Source: an uncultured Pseudomonadota bacterium (GTDB lineage Bacteria > Pseudomonadota > Gammaproteobacteria > Burkholderiales > Rhodocyclaceae). From it: a stretch of DNA of 64,000 nt. Under the pieces are notes generated by a model. It was not told the origin of the DNA. It ran no database searches and worked only from the letters and a program-made list of their open reading frames with translations. Positions 46,716 to 62,643 of the stretch are shown here, piece after piece; position 1 is the stretch's first letter; each line of letters opens with the position of its first letter. A program made the translations under genes and the position numbers. The stretch covers positions 1 to 64,000 of the forward strand of contig CAIQBG010000050.1 in the NCBI GenBank assembly GCA_903870055.1. The letters are read 5' to 3'.

Positions 46716-47017
46716 TATGCCACCCCTCCTTCAGCAAACTGGATCTCCTGGCCCGGCTTCAGGCATACGAATGCCTTCTTCCAGCCCTTACGGCGACCCG
46801 TGATCGCACCACGACGCTTAACCTTGCCCTTGGTATTCAGGACCTGGACAGCATCGACTTCGACCTTGAAGAGCAGCTCAACAGCTGCCTTGATCTCCGG
46901 CTTAGTCGCGTCTGCGGCTACTTTGAAGACCACTTGGTTGTTCTTGTCGGCAACGTAGGTAGCTTTTTCGGATACCTGGGGTGCCAGCAATACCTGTAAC
47001 AGTCGTTCCTGGTTCAT
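46715..47017 (-). CDS. rplW: 50S ribosomal protein L23
   Basis: A 100-residue L23 ([20 protein letters not shown]). The start at 47017 overlaps the rplD stop (ATGA), which decides it over ATG 47023. It is the docking site of trigger factor and SRP at the tunnel exit; the acidic docking Glu in the segment before VSEKAT is conserved in style. Confidence 0.95.
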   Translation of the reverse strand: MNQERLLQVLLAPQVSEKATYVADKNNQVVFKVAADATKPEIKAAVELLFKVEVDAVQVLNTKGKVKRRGAITGRRKGWKKAFVCLKPGQEIQFAEGGVA

Positions 47018-47634
47018 CCCCACATCTCCTCAAACTTAGCCACGGCGTCACGCGTTACTACAACCTTTGCGTAACGTACGAGCGAGACTGGATCGGTTTC
47101 TTTGGCTTCGAGCACCAGCACATTTGGCAGGTTGCGCGACGAGAGCCACAGGTTTTCGTCCAGATTGTCCGTGATCACCAACACCTGATCAAAGCCCATA
47201 TTCTTGACCTTCTGCGCGAACAGCTTGGTCTTAGGTGCTTCGACAGCAAATGCATCAACCACGGCTAGGCGATCTTCGCGAACGAGCTGCGATAGAATCG
47301 TGGCCATACCGGCGCGATACATTTTACGGTTGATCTTGTGTGCGTAGTTCTGATCAGGCGAATTCGGGAATGCGCGACCGCCTCCACGCCAGATCGGGCT
47401 AGACGTCATACCGGAACGGGCGTTACCCGTACCCTTTTGACGCCAAGGCTTGTGGGTAGTGTGAGCAACATCGTCACGACCCTTTTGCTTCGAGTTGGCA
47501 CTACGGGCATTGGCTTGATAGCCAATCACCAGTTGATGCACCAGGTTCTCGTTGTATTCGCGAGCGAACAGCACGTCCGAAGCTTGCAAACGGCTAGCTT
47601 CCTGACCCTGATCGTTAATAATCTTTAGTTCCAT
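47014..47634 (-). CDS. rplD: 50S ribosomal protein L4
   Basis: A 206-residue L4 ([40 protein letters not shown], the loop lining the exit tunnel). In E. coli L4 represses the S10 operon by acting on its leader. It starts nine bases after rplC and is coupled to rplW. Confidence 0.97.
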   Translation of the reverse strand: MELKIINDQGQEASRLQASDVLFAREYNENLVHQLVIGYQANARSANSKQKGRDDVAHTTHKPWRQKGTGNARSGMTSSPIWRGGGRAFPNSPDQNYAHKINRKMYRAGMATILSQLVREDRLAVVDAFAVEAPKTKLFAQKVKNMGFDQVLVITDNLDENLWLSSRNLPNVLVLEAKETDPVSLVRYAKVVVTRDAVAKFEEMWG

Positions 47635-47643
47635 GGTATCCCC

Positions 47644-48282
47644 TTAGGCCTTAACGGCAGGACGTACAACAACGTCCGATCCGCGGGAGCCAGGAACGGC
47701 GCCCTTGACGAGGAGGAGTTGACGCTCGGCGTCGACGCGAACCACAACCAGGTTCTGAGCCGTACGCTGAACATCACCGAGGTGACCGGCCATGCGCTTA
47801 CCCGGGAAAACACGACCCGGATCCTGCGCCATACCGATCGAGCCAGGCGCATTGTGCGACAACGAGTTACCGTGCGACGCGCGATTCGAGCTGAAGTGGT
47901 GACGTTTGATGCCGCCAGCAAAGCCCTTACCGATCGTGACGCCGGTGATGTCGACCTTCTGGCCAGCTTCAAAAATAGTCGCAGCGATAGCGTCGCCCGG
48001 CTTAAAGCCGTCCAGCGCATCTGCAGCAACCGTGAATTCTTTAAGAACGCGCGAGGACTCAACACCAGCTTTTGCCAGGTGACCACTCAAAGCCTTCGTC
48101 ATGCGCGAAGCACGGCGTTGACCGAAAGCAACCTGAACAGCGGCGTAGCCGTCCGTTTCGGGCGTCTTGATTTGTGCGACGCGATTGTTCGACACATCGA
48201 GCACTGTGACAGGGATGGAAGCACCATCCTCGGCAAAGATGCGCGTCATGCCGACCTTGCGTCCTACAAGGCCTAGACTCAT
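47644..48282 (-). CDS. rplC: 50S ribosomal protein L3
   Basis: A 212-residue L3 ([40 protein letters not shown] with the modified-Gln region near [16 protein letters not shown]). It helps start 50S assembly. A 119-base gap with a hairpin separates it from rpsJ. Confidence 0.97.
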   Translation of the reverse strand: MSLGLVGRKVGMTRIFAEDGASIPVTVLDVSNNRVAQIKTPETDGYAAVQVAFGQRRASRMTKALSGHLAKAGVESSRVLKEFTVAADALDGFKPGDAIAATIFEAGQKVDITGVTIGKGFAGGIKRHHFSSNRASHGNSLSHNAPGSIGMAQDPGRVFPGKRMAGHLGDVQRTAQNLVVVRVDAERQLLLVKGAVPGSRGSDVVVRPAVKA

Positions 48283-48347
48283 CTATTATTCTCCTAATCA
48301 CCGGCTGCGATTGGCCGGCGTCGGTTTATATACAACAGGAACTACAT

Positions 48348-48369
48348 TGGCGCCGATAACTCGGCGCCA
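48348..48369 (-). repeat. Hairpin in the rpsJ-rplC gap
   Basis: TGGCGCCGA (48348-48356) pairs with TCGGCGCCA (48361-48369) around TAAC, a strong 9-bp stem. It lies between rpsJ and rplC, not before rpsJ as the E. coli S10 leader does, and has no T-run. It could be a processing or regulatory element. Confidence 0.65.
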
Positions 48370-48401
48370 GGAAAGCCGGAAACTATACTACGTTCCCGGT
48401 A

Positions 48402-48713
48402 TTACTGCAACTTGAGTTCGACGTCTACGCCAGCTGGCAGATCCAGCTTCATCAGAGCGTCAACCGTTTTGTCGGTCGGATCAATGATGTCCATCAGGCG
48501 CAGGTGCGTACGGATTTCCAGCTGATCGCGCGACGTCTTGTTGACGTGTGGCGAACGCAGAATGTCAAAGCGCTGCTTGCGTGTAGGCAGAGGAACCGGG
48601 CCGCGAACAACAGCGCCAGTGCGCTTTGCGGTTTCAACGATTTCCTGAGCAGACTGATCGATCAAACGATAGTCGTATGCTTTAAGGCGAATACGGATTT
48701 TTTGGTTTTGCAT
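48402..48713 (-). CDS. rpsJ: 30S ribosomal protein S10 (NusE)
   Basis: A 103-residue S10 ([20 protein letters not shown]). The start at 48713 fits the family; a longer frame reaches 48743 without support. S10 also acts as NusE in antitermination with NusB. It is the first gene of the S10 operon, with its own promoter 80 bases upstream. Confidence 0.97.
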   Translation of the reverse strand: MQNQKIRIRLKAYDYRLIDQSAQEIVETAKRTGAVVRGPVPLPTRKQRFDILRSPHVNKTSRDQLEIRTHLRLMDIIDPTDKTVDALMKLDLPAGVDVELKLQ

Positions 48714-48767
48714 GTTGACATCCAAAGAACAGTAAAAGAGCAATTAAAGAACAACAGCGAGCGGCGC

Positions 48768-48795
48768 ACTATACAGAAGAATTGCACTCCTGCAA
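48768..48795 (-). promoter_or_regulatory. Sigma70-type promoter of the S10 operon
   Basis: Minus strand -35 TTGCAG (48790-48795) and -10 TATAGT (48768-48773), spacer 16. The start would be near 48761, giving a leader of about 50 bases before rpsJ. It lies between the tuf stop (48850) and rpsJ. Confidence 0.75.
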
Positions 48796-48849
48796 AGCCG
48801 CTCCCGGATGCCGCCAGCTTGTGGCCAGGGCACCCGGTTAATCAGCGAA

Positions 48850-50040
<1,191 letters not shown>

Positions 50041-50072
50041 TTTTAGCTTCCTTAAAAGTTCAGAATTCGAAA

Positions 50073-52169
<2,097 letters not shown>

Positions 52170-52204
52170 GATACAACCTTTACAAAAATTAATTCAAGGA
52201 CAGC

Positions 52205-52675
52205 TTAGAAGCGGAAATGCGAGAAAGCCTTGTTGGCTTCTGCCATGCGGTGCACTTCATCACGCTTTTTAACGGCGCCGCCGCGGTTTTCCGCAGCTTC
52301 GACCAGTTCAGCAGCCAGACGGGCGCCCATCGATTTTTCCGAACGTTTACGTGCGGCGTCACGAATCCAGCGCATAGCCAAAGCCATACGACGTGACGGA
52401 CGAATTTCAACCGGCACCTGGTAATTTGCACCACCCACACGGCGGGATTTAACTTCCACCATTGGCTTTGCATTGGTGAGCGCTTGAGCAAAAACTTCTA
52501 GCGGATCACGGCCACCTTTGTTGGTGATCTGGTCGAATGCACCATAGATGGTACGTTCGGCAACTGACTTCTTGCCAGAAATCATCAGAACATTAACGAA
52601 TTTTGATACGTCGACATTGCCGAACTTAGGATCCGGCAGGATGTCACGTTTGGGTACTTCGCGACGACGGGGCAT
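52205..52675 (-). CDS. rpsG: 30S ribosomal protein S7
   Basis: A 156-residue S7 ([39 protein letters not shown]). It starts assembly of the 30S head and in E. coli represses the str operon. It follows rpsL by 39 bases. Confidence 0.97.
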   Translation of the reverse strand: MPRRREVPKRDILPDPKFGNVDVSKFVNVLMISGKKSVAERTIYGAFDQITNKGGRDPLEVFAQALTNAKPMVEVKSRRVGGANYQVPVEIRPSRRMALAMRWIRDAARKRSEKSMGARLAAELVEAAENRGGAVKKRDEVHRMAEANKAFSHFRF

Positions 52676-52714
52676 GTTAACTACCTTTCAGTAAACGGAC
52701 AGCAGGCGCTTAAA

Positions 52715-53092
52715 TTAAGCGGCCTTCGGGCGCTTGGCGCCATACTTCGAACGGGACTGCTTACGATCCTTAACACCCTGGGTATCCAGCGAGCCGCGGA
52801 CGGTGTGGTAACGCACACCTGGAAGATCCTTAACACGACCACCGCGGATCAAAACGACCGAGTGCTCCTGCAGATTGTGGCCTTCACCGCCGATGTACGA
52901 GATAACCTCGAAACCGTTGGTCAGACGAACCTTGCAAACTTTACGCAGTGCTGAGTTCGGCTTCTTAGGCGTTGTGGTGTAAACGCGAGTGCAAACGCCA
53001 CGTTTTTGCGGGCAAGCTTCAAGCGCCGGAACCTTGTTCTTGGCTTCAACCTTGACGCGCGGCTTACGCACGAGCTGATTAATGGTTGGCAT
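52715..53092 (-). CDS. rpsL: 30S ribosomal protein S12
   Basis: A 125-residue S12, started at 53092 ([18 protein letters not shown]). Lys43 in [12 protein letters not shown] and Lys88 in [10 protein letters not shown] are the usual streptomycin-sensitive residues. S12 is a control point of decoding accuracy. It is the first gene of the str operon, about 155 bases after its promoter. Confidence 0.97.
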   Translation of the reverse strand: MPTINQLVRKPRVKVEAKNKVPALEACPQKRGVCTRVYTTTPKKPNSALRKVCKVRLTNGFEVISYIGGEGHNLQEHSVVLIRGGRVKDLPGVRYHTVRGSLDTQGVKDRKQSRSKYGAKRPKAA

Positions 53093-53250
53093 ATCTAAAA
53101 TCCCCAATAAATCCGGGTGGCAAACCCACCCTTCTTCCTACAAATAAGTTGCGGTCACACCCTGTGGGTGGCCCGGCAAACCCTCGGAAACGCTGCTACA
53201 AAACCAGCGTTCCGCACGAAAACCGGGCGGCTTAGCCGGAGAAACCCGCG

Positions 53251-53280
53251 ATGATAAACCACCACAGGGCATTCCGTCAA
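53251..53280 (-). promoter_or_regulatory. Sigma70-type promoter of the str operon
   Basis: Minus strand -35 TTGACG (53275-53280) and -10 TATCAT (53251-53256), spacer 18. It lies in the 249-base gap between rpoC and rpsL and points to rpsL-rpsG-fusA-tuf. The leader of about 150 bases may hold further control structure. Confidence 0.75.
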
Positions 53281-53286
53281 CCAAAG

Positions 53287-53325
53287 CCCGGGTTGACCCG
53301 GGGAAGGGTGGCCAGGTGACCCTGG
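53287..53325 (-). repeat. Two hairpins after rpoC
   Basis: CCCGGG-TTGA-CCCGGG (53287-53302) and CCAGG-TGAC-CCTGG (53312-53325) lie within 60 bases of the rpoC stop, just before the str promoter. Neither has a T-run, so they may act as a 3' end stabiliser or weak terminator of rpoBC. Confidence 0.55.
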
Positions 53326-53341
53326 CTCCCTACCCCCTGAA

Positions 53342-56300
53342 TCAGTTGGCGGTGTCGGCTTCGCCAGCGTCTGCTGACGTTGCTGCCACCACGATTTCTT
53401 CCACTGCAACCTCTTCGGCCGGCGCTTCGAAGGCGTCGTCGAAGGCTGCTGCCGCCGACTTGCCACGACGTGCCGCATGGTATGCCAGACCCGTACCAGC
53501 CGGGATGAGGCGACCCACAATGACGTTTTCCTTGAGACCACGCAGATCGTCGCGCTTGCCCATAATGGCGGCTTCGGTCAGAACGCGGGTGGTTTCCTGG
53601 AAGGATGCGGCCGAGATGAACGAGTCTGTCGACAGCGATGCCTTGGTAATACCCAGCAACACCGGATCAAACTCTACTTCACGCTTACCTTCGGCACGCA
53701 GCGTGTCGTTGGTAATCAGCACTTCAGAACGCTCGACTTGTTCGCCCTTGATATAGGTCGAATCAGCCGGATCGGTAATCTGTACGCGGCGCAGCATCTG
53801 GCGAACGATAACTTCGATGTGCTTGTCGTTAATCTTAACGCCTTGCAGACGGTAAACGTCCTGCACTTCGTCAGTGATGTAACGGGCCAGCTCTTCAACG
53901 CCCTTCAGACGCAGGATGTCCTGCGGATCCGGTTCGCCGTCGACAATCAGTTCGCCCTTGTTGACGACCTGACCATCGTGCACCAGCACGTGCTTGTCTT
54001 TCAGGATCAGGAACTCGTGGTCGTTGCCCTCGAGATCTGTCAGTACCAGACGCTGTTTGCCCTTGGTGTCCTTACCGAACGAAACGGTACCGGTCACTTC
54101 GGCCAGCATACCGGTGTCTTTCGGCGTACGGGCTTCGAACAGCTCGGCAACGCGCGGCAGACCGCCGGTAATATCACGGGTCTTGGCAGATTCTTGTGGC
54201 ATACGGGCCAGCACATCACCCACGCCCACTTGCTGACCATCGGTCACGCTGATAATCGAGCCCACCTGGAAGGCGATGGCCACCGGATGCTCTGAACCGG
54301 CAATACGCACTTCGTTACCGCTGGCGTCGAGCAGTTTGACCTGTGGACGCAGACCCTTGTTCTGGGCCTTACCACCACGCTTCGGATCGATGGCGACCAG
54401 TGTTGCCAGGCCGGTAACATCATCCATCTGCTTGGCGACAGTGACACCCTCTTCAACGTGTTCGAAGCGGATGGTACCGGCGTATTCGGTAATGATCGGA
54501 CGGGTGTGCGGATCCCACGTAGCCAGCTTGGTGCCGGCCTTGATGTTGTCCCCATCGGAGACCATCAGGGTTGCACCGTACGGTACTTTGTGACGCTCGC
54601 GCTCTTGACCCAGTTCGGTCGTAATCAGCACTTCACCTGAACGCGTAATGACGATCTTCTCGCCACGGGCGTTGGTGACATAACGCATGAGGGCTGAGAA
54701 ACGAACCACACCAGCGCTCTTGTTTTCTACTTGCGAAGCTGCAGCCGCACGCGATGCCGCACCACCTACGTGGAAGGTGCGCATGGTGAGCTGGGTACCC
54801 GGTTCACCAATCGACTGTGCCGCGATGACACCGACGGCTTCGCCGGCATTGACCATCGAACCACGACCCAGGTCGCGACCGTAGCACTGTGCGCACAGAC
54901 CGTAACGGGTAGCACACGTCAGCGGTGTACGAACCTTCACTTCATCGGCACCCGCCTGATCAATCAGGTCGCACAGATCTTCGTCCAGCATGGTGCCGGT
55001 TTCGATCAGCGTTTCCTGAGTTTCAGGGTGGATCACGTCAGCAGCGGTCACGCGGCCGAGGATACGATCACGCAGTGGCTCAATCACTTCACCGCCTTCG
55101 ATCAGGGCACGAACAACGAAACCGTTCTCTGTGCCGCAATCATCTTCGATGATCACGAGATCCTGCGTTACATCGACCAGACGACGGGTCAGATAACCCG
55201 AGTTGGCGGTCTTCAGTGCCGTATCGGCCAGACCCTTACGGGCACCGTGAGTCGAGATGAAGTACTCGAGCACGTTCAGACCTTCGCGGAAGTTCGAGTA
55301 AATCGGTGTTTCGATAATCGAACCATCCGGCTTGGCCATCAGGCCACGCATACCAGCCAGCTGTTTAATCTGGGCAGCCGAACCACGGGCACCGGAGTCG
55401 GCCATCATGTAGATGGAGTTGAACGACTCTTGCTTAACCGTCTTACCTTCGGCATCAATAACGTCTTCTTTGCCCAGACGATCCATCATGACCTTGGCAA
55501 CCTGGTCGCCAGCGCGACCCCAGATATCAACAACCTTGTTATAGCGCTCACCGCCGGTAACGAGACCGTTGGTGTACTGCGATTCGATTTCCTTGATCTC
55601 TTCGCGAGCGGCATTCAGGATGTCGGTCTTCTCGGCCGGCACTTGCATGTCACAGGAAGCGAACGAGATACCGGCGCGCGTTGCCAGCTTGAAGCCGTTT
55701 TGCATCAGCTTATCGGCAAACACAACGGTTTCCTTCAGACCGCAACGGCGGAAGGATTCATCGATCAGCTTGGAAATTTCTTTCTTCTTGAGCGCCTTGT
55801 CGATCGCCTTGAAGGGCAGGCCCTTCGGCAGGATCTGCGACAGCAGTGCACGGCCGGCCGTGGTGTTGTAACGATTCGTTACTTCAACCCAGCCTTCGCC
55901 CGATTCCTTAGGCTGCCATTCGTTCAGACGAACGGTGATCTTGGCGTGCAGATCCAGCTCTTTCAGTGCCAGTGCGCGTTCAACTTCAGCGACGTCGGCG
56001 AGCATCATGCCTTCGCCCTTAGCGTTAATACGCTCACGGGTGGCGTAGTACAGACCCAGAACGATATCCTGCGACGGTACGATGATCGGCTGGCCGTTAG
56101 CAGGCGACAGCACGTTGTTCGATGCCAGCATCAATGTGCGGGCTTCCATCTGCGCTTCTAGCGACAACGGTACGTGAACAGCCATCTGGTCACCATCGAA
56201 GTCGGCGTTGAAGGCCGCGCAAACGAGTGGGTGCAGCTGGATGGCCTTGCCTTCGATCAGCACGGGCTCAAATGCCTGGATGCCCAGACGGTGCAGCGTT

Positions 56301-57580
56301 GGCGCACGATTCAGCATAACCGGGTGTTCGCGAATCACTTCTTCCAGGATATCCCAGACGATTGGCTCTTCGTTTTCGACCATCTTCTTGGCTTGCTTGA
56401 TGGTGGTCGACAGACCCATACCTTCAAGACGATTGAAGATGAACGGCTTGAACAGTTCCAGCGCCATCAGCTTAGGCAGGCCACACTGATGCAGCTTGAG
56501 CTGTGGGCCGACAACGATGACCGAACGGCCCGAGTAGTCAACGCGCTTACCCAGCAGGTTCTGACGGAAACGACCGCCCTTACCCTTGATCATGTCAGCC
56601 AGCGATTTGAGCGGACGCTTGTTGGCGCCGGTCATGGCCTTGCCGCGACGACCATTGTCGAGCAGCGAGTCAACGGCTTCTTGCAGCATGCGCTTTTCGT
56701 TACGGACGATGATGTCCGGTGCACGCAGTTCTAGCAGACGCTTGAGGCGATTGTTACGGTTGATGACGCGACGGTACAGATCGTTCAGATCCGACGTAGC
56801 GAAACGGCCACCATCCAGCGGTACCAGCGGACGCAGATCCGGCGGCAGTACTGGCAGCACTTCCAGAATCATCCATTCAGGCTTGATGCCCGAACGCTGG
56901 AATGCTTCAAGAATTTTCAGACGCTTGGTCAGCTTCTTGCTCTTGGCTTCCGAACCGGTTGTGGCCAATTCCGAACGCAGACGCTCTACTTCGCGATCCA
57001 GATCCAGTGAACGCAGCATTTCACGGATGCCTTCGGCGCCCATCATGGCGTCGAATTCGTCACCGAACTCTTCAACCTTGGCGTTGTAGTCGTCTTCAGT
57101 CATGATCTGACCGCGCGACAGTGGGGTCATGCCCGGATTAACAACCACGAAGGCTTCAAAATAAAGTACGCGCTCGATGTCGCGCAGCGACATATCCAGC
57201 ACCATACCCAGACGCGATGGTAGCGACTTCAGGAACCAGATGTGGGCAACCGGGCTCGCCAGTTCGATGTGCGCCATGCGCTCACGGCGCACCTTGGCCA
57301 GCGTGACTTCAACGCCACACTTTTCACAAACAACGCCACGATGCTTGAGGCGCTTGTACTTGCCGCACAGGCATTCGTAGTCTTTAACCGGGCCAAAGAT
57401 TTTGGCGCAGAACAGACCGTCACGCTCAGGCTTGAACGTACGGTAGTTAATGGTTTCAGGCTTCTTAACCTCACCAAAGGACCACGAACGAATCTTATCG
57501 GGCGATGCCAGCCCGATGGTGATCGCATCGAATTCTTCTTCCGGTCCTACCTGCTTGAACAGATCCAGTAATGCTTTCAT
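53342..57580 (-). CDS. rpoC: RNA polymerase beta-prime subunit
   Basis: A 1412-residue beta-prime subunit, normal for proteobacteria. The N-terminal zinc site is Cys70, Cys72, Cys85, Cys88. The catalytic Mg2+ loop NADFDGDQ is at residues 458-465. The second zinc site is in the [17 protein letters not shown] region. It lies 92 bases after rpoB. The last residues (after about 1385) are Ala/Glu-rich and vary between species. Confidence 0.98.
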   Translation of the reverse strand: MKALLDLFKQVGPEEEFDAITIGLASPDKIRSWSFGEVKKPETINYRTFKPERDGLFCAKIFGPVKDYECLCGKYKRLKHRGVVCEKCGVEVTLAKVRRERMAHIELASPVAHIWFLKSLPSRLGMVLDMSLRDIERVLYFEAFVVVNPGMTPLSRGQIMTEDDYNAKVEEFGDEFDAMMGAEGIREMLRSLDLDREVERLRSELATTGSEAKSKKLTKRLKILEAFQRSGIKPEWMILEVLPVLPPDLRPLVPLDGGRFATSDLNDLYRRVINRNNRLKRLLELRAPDIIVRNEKRMLQEAVDSLLDNGRRGKAMTGANKRPLKSLADMIKGKGGRFRQNLLGKRVDYSGRSVIVVGPQLKLHQCGLPKLMALELFKPFIFNRLEGMGLSTTIKQAKKMVENEEPIVWDILEEVIREHPVMLNRAPTLHRLGIQAFEPVLIEGKAIQLHPLVCAAFNADFDGDQMAVHVPLSLEAQMEARTLMLASNNVLSPANGQPIIVPSQDIVLGLYYATRERINAKGEGMMLADVAEVERALALKELDLHAKITVRLNEWQPKESGEGWVEVTNRYNTTAGRALLSQILPKGLPFKAIDKALKKKEISKLIDESFRRCGLKETVVFADKLMQNGFKLATRAGISFASCDMQVPAEKTDILNAAREEIKEIESQYTNGLVTGGERYNKVVDIWGRAGDQVAKVMMDRLGKEDVIDAEGKTVKQESFNSIYMMADSGARGSAAQIKQLAGMRGLMAKPDGSIIETPIYSNFREGLNVLEYFISTHGARKGLADTALKTANSGYLTRRLVDVTQDLVIIEDDCGTENGFVVRALIEGGEVIEPLRDRILGRVTAADVIHPETQETLIETGTMLDEDLCDLIDQAGADEVKVRTPLTCATRYGLCAQCYGRDLGRGSMVNAGEAVGVIAAQSIGEPGTQLTMRTFHVGGAASRAAAASQVENKSAGVVRFSALMRYVTNARGEKIVITRSGEVLITTELGQERERHKVPYGATLMVSDGDNIKAGTKLATWDPHTRPIITEYAGTIRFEHVEEGVTVAKQMDDVTGLATLVAIDPKRGGKAQNKGLRPQVKLLDASGNEVRIAGSEHPVAIAFQVGSIISVTDGQQVGVGDVLARMPQESAKTRDITGGLPRVAELFEARTPKDTGMLAEVTGTVSFGKDTKGKQRLVLTDLEGNDHEFLILKDKHVLVHDGQVVNKGELIVDGEPDPQDILRLKGVEELARYITDEVQDVYRLQGVKINDKHIEVIVRQMLRRVQITDPADSTYIKGEQVERSEVLITNDTLRAEGKREVEFDPVLLGITKASLSTDSFISAASFQETTRVLTEAAIMGKRDDLRGLKENVIVGRLIPAGTGLAYHAARRGKSAAAAFDDAFEAPAEEVAVEEIVVAATSADAGEADTAN

Positions 57581-57672
57581 GCTTTTCTCCCAGACGGAGT
57601 AAATCCAGATTCTTTAGATGGGCTGCCAGTTTTGGCCGGCAACCCATCACCGGTGTTGCGTTTAGATATGAC

Positions 57673-60600
57673 TCACTTACGCTCGAGGTCGATGTCGATA
57701 CCCAACGACCGGATTTCCTTGACGAGCACGTTGAACGATTCCGGCATGGCCGCTTCGATCTTGTGATCACCCTTGACGATGTTTTCGTACATCTTGGTCC
57801 GGCCTGAAACGTCATCCGACTTAACGGTGAGCATTTCCTGCAGAACGTGCGATGCGCCGTAGGCTTCCAGCGCCCAGACTTCCATTTCACCGAAGCGCTG
57901 ACCACCGAACTGCGCCTTACCACCCAGCGGCTGCTGGGTAACAAGCGAGTACGGACCGGTCGAACGCGCATGCATCTTGTCGTCAACCAGGTGATGCAGC
58001 TTCAGGATATGCATGTAGCCCACAGTCACCGGACGTTCGAAGGTTTCGCCCGTACGGCCGTCGCACAATTCAATCTGTGTGCGGGTCGAGGTCAGCTTCA
58101 GATCACGTGCAACCTGATCCGGGTAAGCCAGTTCCAGCATGGCGTTCAATTCGGCTTCGGCAGCACCATCGAACACCGGCGTGGCAAACGGCACACCCTT
58201 ACGCAGATTGCCGGCCAGCGTCATGATTTCATCGTCCGTCATGGACTTGAAATCTTCGATACGGCCACTCTGGTTGTAGATCTTTTCAAGGAACTGACGG
58301 ATGTTCTGGATGTTGCGTTCTACTTGCAGCATTTCGTCGATACGACGACCCAGACCCATAGCAGCCCAACCCAGGTGGGTTTCCAGTACCTGACCCACGT
58401 TCATCCGTGACGGCACGCCCAGCGGGTTCAGCACGATATCAACCGGACGGCCATCGGCCATGTGCGGCATATCTTCCACCGGCACAATGCGCGAGACCAC
58501 ACCCTTGTTACCGTGACGGCCGGCCATCTTGTCACCTGGTTGCAGGCGACGCTTCACAGCCAGATAAACCTTAACCATCTTCTGAACACCCGGTGGCAAT
58601 TCATCGCCCTGGGTCAGCTTCTTGCGTTTTTCTTCAAACGCAGCATCGAAGCCCTTGCGGGTCTGTTCGATACCGTCGCGCAGCGCTTCCAGCTGGGTTG
58701 CAACGTCATCTTCGGCGACACGGATGTCAAACCACTGATGCGGGTCAACGCCATCCAGATAGTCACGGTCAATCTTGGTACCCTTGGCCAGTTTCTTCGG
58801 ACCGCCGTTGGCAACCTTGCCAATGATCAGACGTGCCACACGTTCAAACGCATCGCGTTCAACAATGCGCAACTGGTCAGCAAGATCCAGCTTGTAATGA
58901 CGCAGTTGGTCATCGATGATGGCCTGGGCACGTTTGTCGCGCTCAATGCCTTCACGGGTGAAGACCTGGACGTCGATCACAGTACCGGCAATACCGGACG
59001 AAACACGCAGACTGGTGTCCTTAACGTCCGAAGCCTTTTCACCGAAGATGGCGCGCAGCAGTTTTTCTTCTGGTGTCAGCTGGGTTTCGCCCTTCGGCGT
59101 AACCTTACCAACCAGCACATCACCGGCTTCTACTTCAGCGCCGATGTAAACGATGCCTGAGTCATCCAGACGGGAGAGCTGTGATTCACCCAGCGACGGA
59201 ATGTCACGGCTGATTTCTTCAGGTCCCAACTTGGTGTCGCGAGCAACAACGGTCAGCTCTTCGATATGGACCGAAGTGAAGCGGTCTTCGGCAACTACGC
59301 GCTCGGAGATGAGAATCGAGTCTTCGTAGTTGTAACCGTTCCACGGCATGAACGCGATCAGCATGTTCTGACCCAGGGCGAGTTCGCCGAGGTCGGTCGA
59401 TGCGCCATCGGCAACGACGTCGCCCTTGGCTAGTTTGTCGCCCATGCGTACGATCGGACGCTGGTTGATGTTGGTGTTCTGATTAGAACGGGTGTACTTG
59501 ACCAGGTTGTAGATATCAACGCCAACTTCACCAGCCAGCGCTTCATTATCATTAACCCGAATCACGATACGACCGGCATCCACGTAATCCACAACGCCAC
59601 CACGACGGGCAACGATAGCGGTACCCGAGTCAACGGCTACCGTACGTTCAATACCCGTACCGACCACTGGTTTTTCCGGGCGGAGACACGGTACAGCCTG
59701 ACGTTGCATGTTGGCGCCCATCAAAGCACGGTTTGCATCATCATGCTCAAGGAACGGCACCAGCGAGGCAGCCACAGAAACGATCTGCGATGGTGCCACG
59801 TCCATGTACTGAACCGATGCTTTCGGCTCCAGCAGGGCTTCCCCCTTATGACGGCAAGTAACCAGCTCGTCTGAGAGGTTGCCCTTGGCATCCATACCGG
59901 CATTCGCCTGAGCGATAACGTATTGGCCTTCTTCAATCGCCGACAGATAGTTGATTTCCGAAGTCACTTGGCAATCAACGACCTTGCGGTAAGGCGTTTC
60001 GATAAAGCCGAAATCATTAACGCGGGCATACAGCGCCAGCGAGTTGATCAGACCAATGTTCGGGCCTTCCGGCGTTTCGATTGGACACACGCGGCCATAA
60101 TGGGTCGGGTGTACGTCACGCACTTCAAAGCCGGCGCGTTCGCGGGTCAGACCACCTGGACCAAGCGCCGAAACACGACGCTTGTGGGTGATCTCCGACA
60201 GCGGGTTCGTCTGGTCCATAAATTGGGACAGCTGGCTGGAACCGAAGAACTCCTTGATCGCTGCCGAGATTGGCTTGGCGTTGATCAGGTCATGCGGCAT
60301 CAGGTTATCTGATTCAGCTTGATTCAAGCGTTCCTTAACGGCACGCTCTACGCGGGCGAGGCCAGCGCGGAACTGATTCTCGGCCAGCTCGCCGACCGAA
60401 CGCACACGACGGTTACCGAGGTGATCGATATCGTCGATTTCGCCACGGCCGTTACGCAGTTCAACCAGAACGGCGATCGCATCAATCAGGTCACGCGGCG
60501 ATAGCGTCAGCTGATCGCGCACGTCGGTCTTAACGCCCAGCGCATTTAGCTTGGCGGCAACTTCTTTGGCTTCGGCTTCTGTCAGGTTTTCTGCAGCAGC

Positions 60601-61980
60601 GCGGGCACCAAACTGCATTTCTGCCAGTTGATCGGCCACCAGCGATGCACGAACGCCATTGCGTTCTGCCAGATAGGCAACCACGTCGTCGACCTTCGAC
60701 GGCAGGCTGGTCATCATGACCTTCGACTCGGTGATATCCGGGCGACCCATGCGGCGGTTGAACTTCATGCGACCCACTGCCGACAGATCATAACGATCAT
60801 CAGAGTAGAACAGGCCGTTGAATAGAATTTCTACCGCTTCTTCCGTTGGCGGCTCGCCTGGACGCATCATGCGATAGATGGCAACGCGAGCCGCAGTGCG
60901 GTCACGAGTTTCATCAGCACGCAGGGTGTTGGCGATAAAGGCGCCGCGATCCAGATCATTCACGTACAAGGTCAGGATGCTCTTGACACCAGCTTCTTCA
61001 AGCTTGGCGAGCAAGGTAGCGTCGATTTCTTCGTTAGCCTTAGCGATGATTTCGCCGGTTTCCGGGCTAATCACATCCTTGGCGAGCACGCGCTCAACCA
61101 GAAAGTCTTCTGGCACAACAATGCTCTTCAGGCCAGCCGCATCCAGTTCACGGATGTGGCGAGCGGTGATGCGCTTGTCTTTAGGAACGATAACCTTGCC
61201 AGCCTTGTCGCAGATGTCAAAGCGAGCAACTTCGCCACGCAGACGTTCTGGAACCAGGGCAAACTCGATGTTTTTGCCGAGCTTGATCGTATCGAACTCG
61301 TAGAAACGGGCCAGGATTTCTTCATCGGTCATGCCCAGTGCACGCAGCAGCGTGGTGACTGGCATTTTGCGGCGACGATCGACGCGGAAGAACAATGTGT
61401 CCTTCGGATCGAATTCGAAATCTACCCATGAACCACGGTAAGGAATAACACGAGCCGAGAACAGCAGCTTGCCAGACGAGTGCGTCTTGCCGCGATCGTG
61501 TTCGAAGAACACACCAGGCGAGCGGTGCAGCTGGCTAACGATAACGCGTTCGGTACCGTTAATGACGAAAGAGCCGGTATCCGTCATGAGCGGAATTTCG
61601 CCCATGTAGACTTCCTGTTCCTTAACTTCCTTAATCTCGCCGGTATCGCGGTCCAGGATTACCAGACGAACGCGGGCGCGCAGCGCCGAGGCAAAAGTTA
61701 GGCCACGCTGCTGGCATTCGCGAACATCAAACGCTGGCTCGGCCAGGTTGTAGCTCACAAATTCCAGGCGGGCGTTGCCTGAATGCGACGTGATCGGGAA
61801 GATCGTCGAAAAAGCAGCCTGCAAGCCCTGCGGACGACGCTGGGCAGGCGTGATTCCCTGTTGCAGGAAATCACGGAAGGAGTCGAGCTGGGTCGCCAGA
61901 AGGTAAGGTACCTCGAGCACCGTTTCACGCTTCGCAAAACTTTTGCGAATGCGCTTTTTCTCGGTAAATGAGTAGGTCAT
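57673..61980 (-). CDS. rpoB: RNA polymerase beta subunit
   Basis: A 1435-residue beta subunit, longer than E. coli (1342). Two ATGs in tandem follow GGAG; the second (61980, [18 protein letters not shown]) has better spacing. The rifampicin region around residues 575-605 reads [20 protein letters not shown], then [10 protein letters not shown], the sensitive form with Thr at E. coli position 518, as I recall for other Neisseriales. The rplL-rpoB gap carries hairpins. Confidence 0.98.
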   Translation of the reverse strand: MTYSFTEKKRIRKSFAKRETVLEVPYLLATQLDSFRDFLQQGITPAQRRPQGLQAAFSTIFPITSHSGNARLEFVSYNLAEPAFDVRECQQRGLTFASALRARVRLVILDRDTGEIKEVKEQEVYMGEIPLMTDTGSFVINGTERVIVSQLHRSPGVFFEHDRGKTHSSGKLLFSARVIPYRGSWVDFEFDPKDTLFFRVDRRRKMPVTTLLRALGMTDEEILARFYEFDTIKLGKNIEFALVPERLRGEVARFDICDKAGKVIVPKDKRITARHIRELDAAGLKSIVVPEDFLVERVLAKDVISPETGEIIAKANEEIDATLLAKLEEAGVKSILTLYVNDLDRGAFIANTLRADETRDRTAARVAIYRMMRPGEPPTEEAVEILFNGLFYSDDRYDLSAVGRMKFNRRMGRPDITESKVMMTSLPSKVDDVVAYLAERNGVRASLVADQLAEMQFGARAAAENLTEAEAKEVAAKLNALGVKTDVRDQLTLSPRDLIDAIAVLVELRNGRGEIDDIDHLGNRRVRSVGELAENQFRAGLARVERAVKERLNQAESDNLMPHDLINAKPISAAIKEFFGSSQLSQFMDQTNPLSEITHKRRVSALGPGGLTRERAGFEVRDVHPTHYGRVCPIETPEGPNIGLINSLALYARVNDFGFIETPYRKVVDCQVTSEINYLSAIEEGQYVIAQANAGMDAKGNLSDELVTCRHKGEALLEPKASVQYMDVAPSQIVSVAASLVPFLEHDDANRALMGANMQRQAVPCLRPEKPVVGTGIERTVAVDSGTAIVARRGGVVDYVDAGRIVIRVNDNEALAGEVGVDIYNLVKYTRSNQNTNINQRPIVRMGDKLAKGDVVADGASTDLGELALGQNMLIAFMPWNGYNYEDSILISERVVAEDRFTSVHIEELTVVARDTKLGPEEISRDIPSLGESQLSRLDDSGIVYIGAEVEAGDVLVGKVTPKGETQLTPEEKLLRAIFGEKASDVKDTSLRVSSGIAGTVIDVQVFTREGIERDKRAQAIIDDQLRHYKLDLADQLRIVERDAFERVARLIIGKVANGGPKKLAKGTKIDRDYLDGVDPHQWFDIRVAEDDVATQLEALRDGIEQTRKGFDAAFEEKRKKLTQGDELPPGVQKMVKVYLAVKRRLQPGDKMAGRHGNKGVVSRIVPVEDMPHMADGRPVDIVLNPLGVPSRMNVGQVLETHLGWAAMGLGRRIDEMLQVERNIQNIRQFLEKIYNQSGRIEDFKSMTDDEIMTLAGNLRKGVPFATPVFDGAAEAELNAMLELAYPDQVARDLKLTSTRTQIELCDGRTGETFERPVTVGYMHILKLHHLVDDKMHARSTGPYSLVTQQPLGGKAQFGGQRFGEMEVWALEAYGASHVLQEMLTVKSDDVSGRTKMYENIVKGDHKIEAAMPESFNVLVKEIRSLGIDIDLERK

Positions 61981-62061
61981 CATCGCTCCGGGTCTAGATC
62001 AATCATTAAGTCAATCGGGTCACGGCATCACTGCCATGCAATGGGTAATTCTTCTGCCTGT

Positions 62062-62104
62062 CGGCAAAGCCAAACATCCTGATGCGGGACGCTTGGCTTT
62101 GCCG
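62062..62104 (-). repeat. Large hairpin in the rplL-rpoB gap (attenuator or processing site)
   Basis: CGGCAAAGCCAA (62062-62073) pairs with TTGGCTTTGCCG (62093-62104), a 12-bp stem with a 19-base loop. Smaller hairpins, CGTTG-CTTTG-CAACG and GGGGC-GCTA-GCCCC, follow nearer rplL. In E. coli this gap has an attenuator and an RNase III site that lower rpoBC against rplJL; the same role is inferred here. Confidence 0.7.
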
Positions 62105-62211
62105 GCTGGGTTCCTTGATTTCCGTTGCTTTGCAACGAACACCGCAGAAACGCCAAAAGCACGTAAGGCCGGGGCGCTAGCCCCAGCCTGACGTGCACGG
62201 ACAACAAGGTC

Positions 62212-62586
62212 TTACTTAACTTCGACCTTGGCGCCAGCTTCTTCCAGTTGCTTCTTCAGGGCTTCAGCGTCAGCCTTGGAGATGCCTTCCTTAACAGCCT
62301 TCGGTGCGCCGTCAACGACGTCCTTAGCTTCCTTCAGGCCCAGGCCGGTAGCAGCGCGAACAACCTTAATGACTTCAACCTTCTTGTCGCCGGCAGAAGC
62401 CAGGATGACGGTGAATTCAGATTGTTCTTCTGCAGCAGCAGCGCCAGCACCAGCGCCTGGAGCAGCGACGGCCATAGCGGCAGCCGACACACCAAACTTC
62501 TCTTCAAAAGCCTTAACCAGTTCGTTCAGTTCGAGAACGGTCAGGTTAGCAACGGCGTCCAGGATATCGTCCTTGGTAATTGCCAT
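62212..62586 (-). CDS. rplL: 50S ribosomal protein L7/L12
   Basis: A 124-residue stalk protein: N-terminal dimer domain ([20 protein letters not shown]), Ala/Gly hinge (about 40-55), and the C-terminal factor-binding domain ([20 protein letters not shown]). It recruits EF-Tu and EF-G. It lies 57 bases after rplJ. Confidence 0.98.
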   Translation of the reverse strand: MAITKDDILDAVANLTVLELNELVKAFEEKFGVSAAAMAVAAPGAGAGAAAAEEQSEFTVILASAGDKKVEVIKVVRAATGLGLKEAKDVVDGAPKAVKEGISKADAEALKKQLEEAGAKVEVK

Positions 62587-62643
62587 GATTGTTACTCCAA
62601 TAAGTTCTAATCGTTAAAAAATGGTCGGAAGTGACCGGCCTGC

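Noticed and set aside
53155-53541. Minus-strand frame in the rpoC-rpsL gap
   Set aside because: It overlaps the rpoC end in another frame, covers the str promoter and hairpins, and translates to low-complexity sequence.
54731-56161. 476-codon plus-strand frame over rpoC
   Set aside because: Antisense shadow of rpoC; no RBS, no domain, no context.
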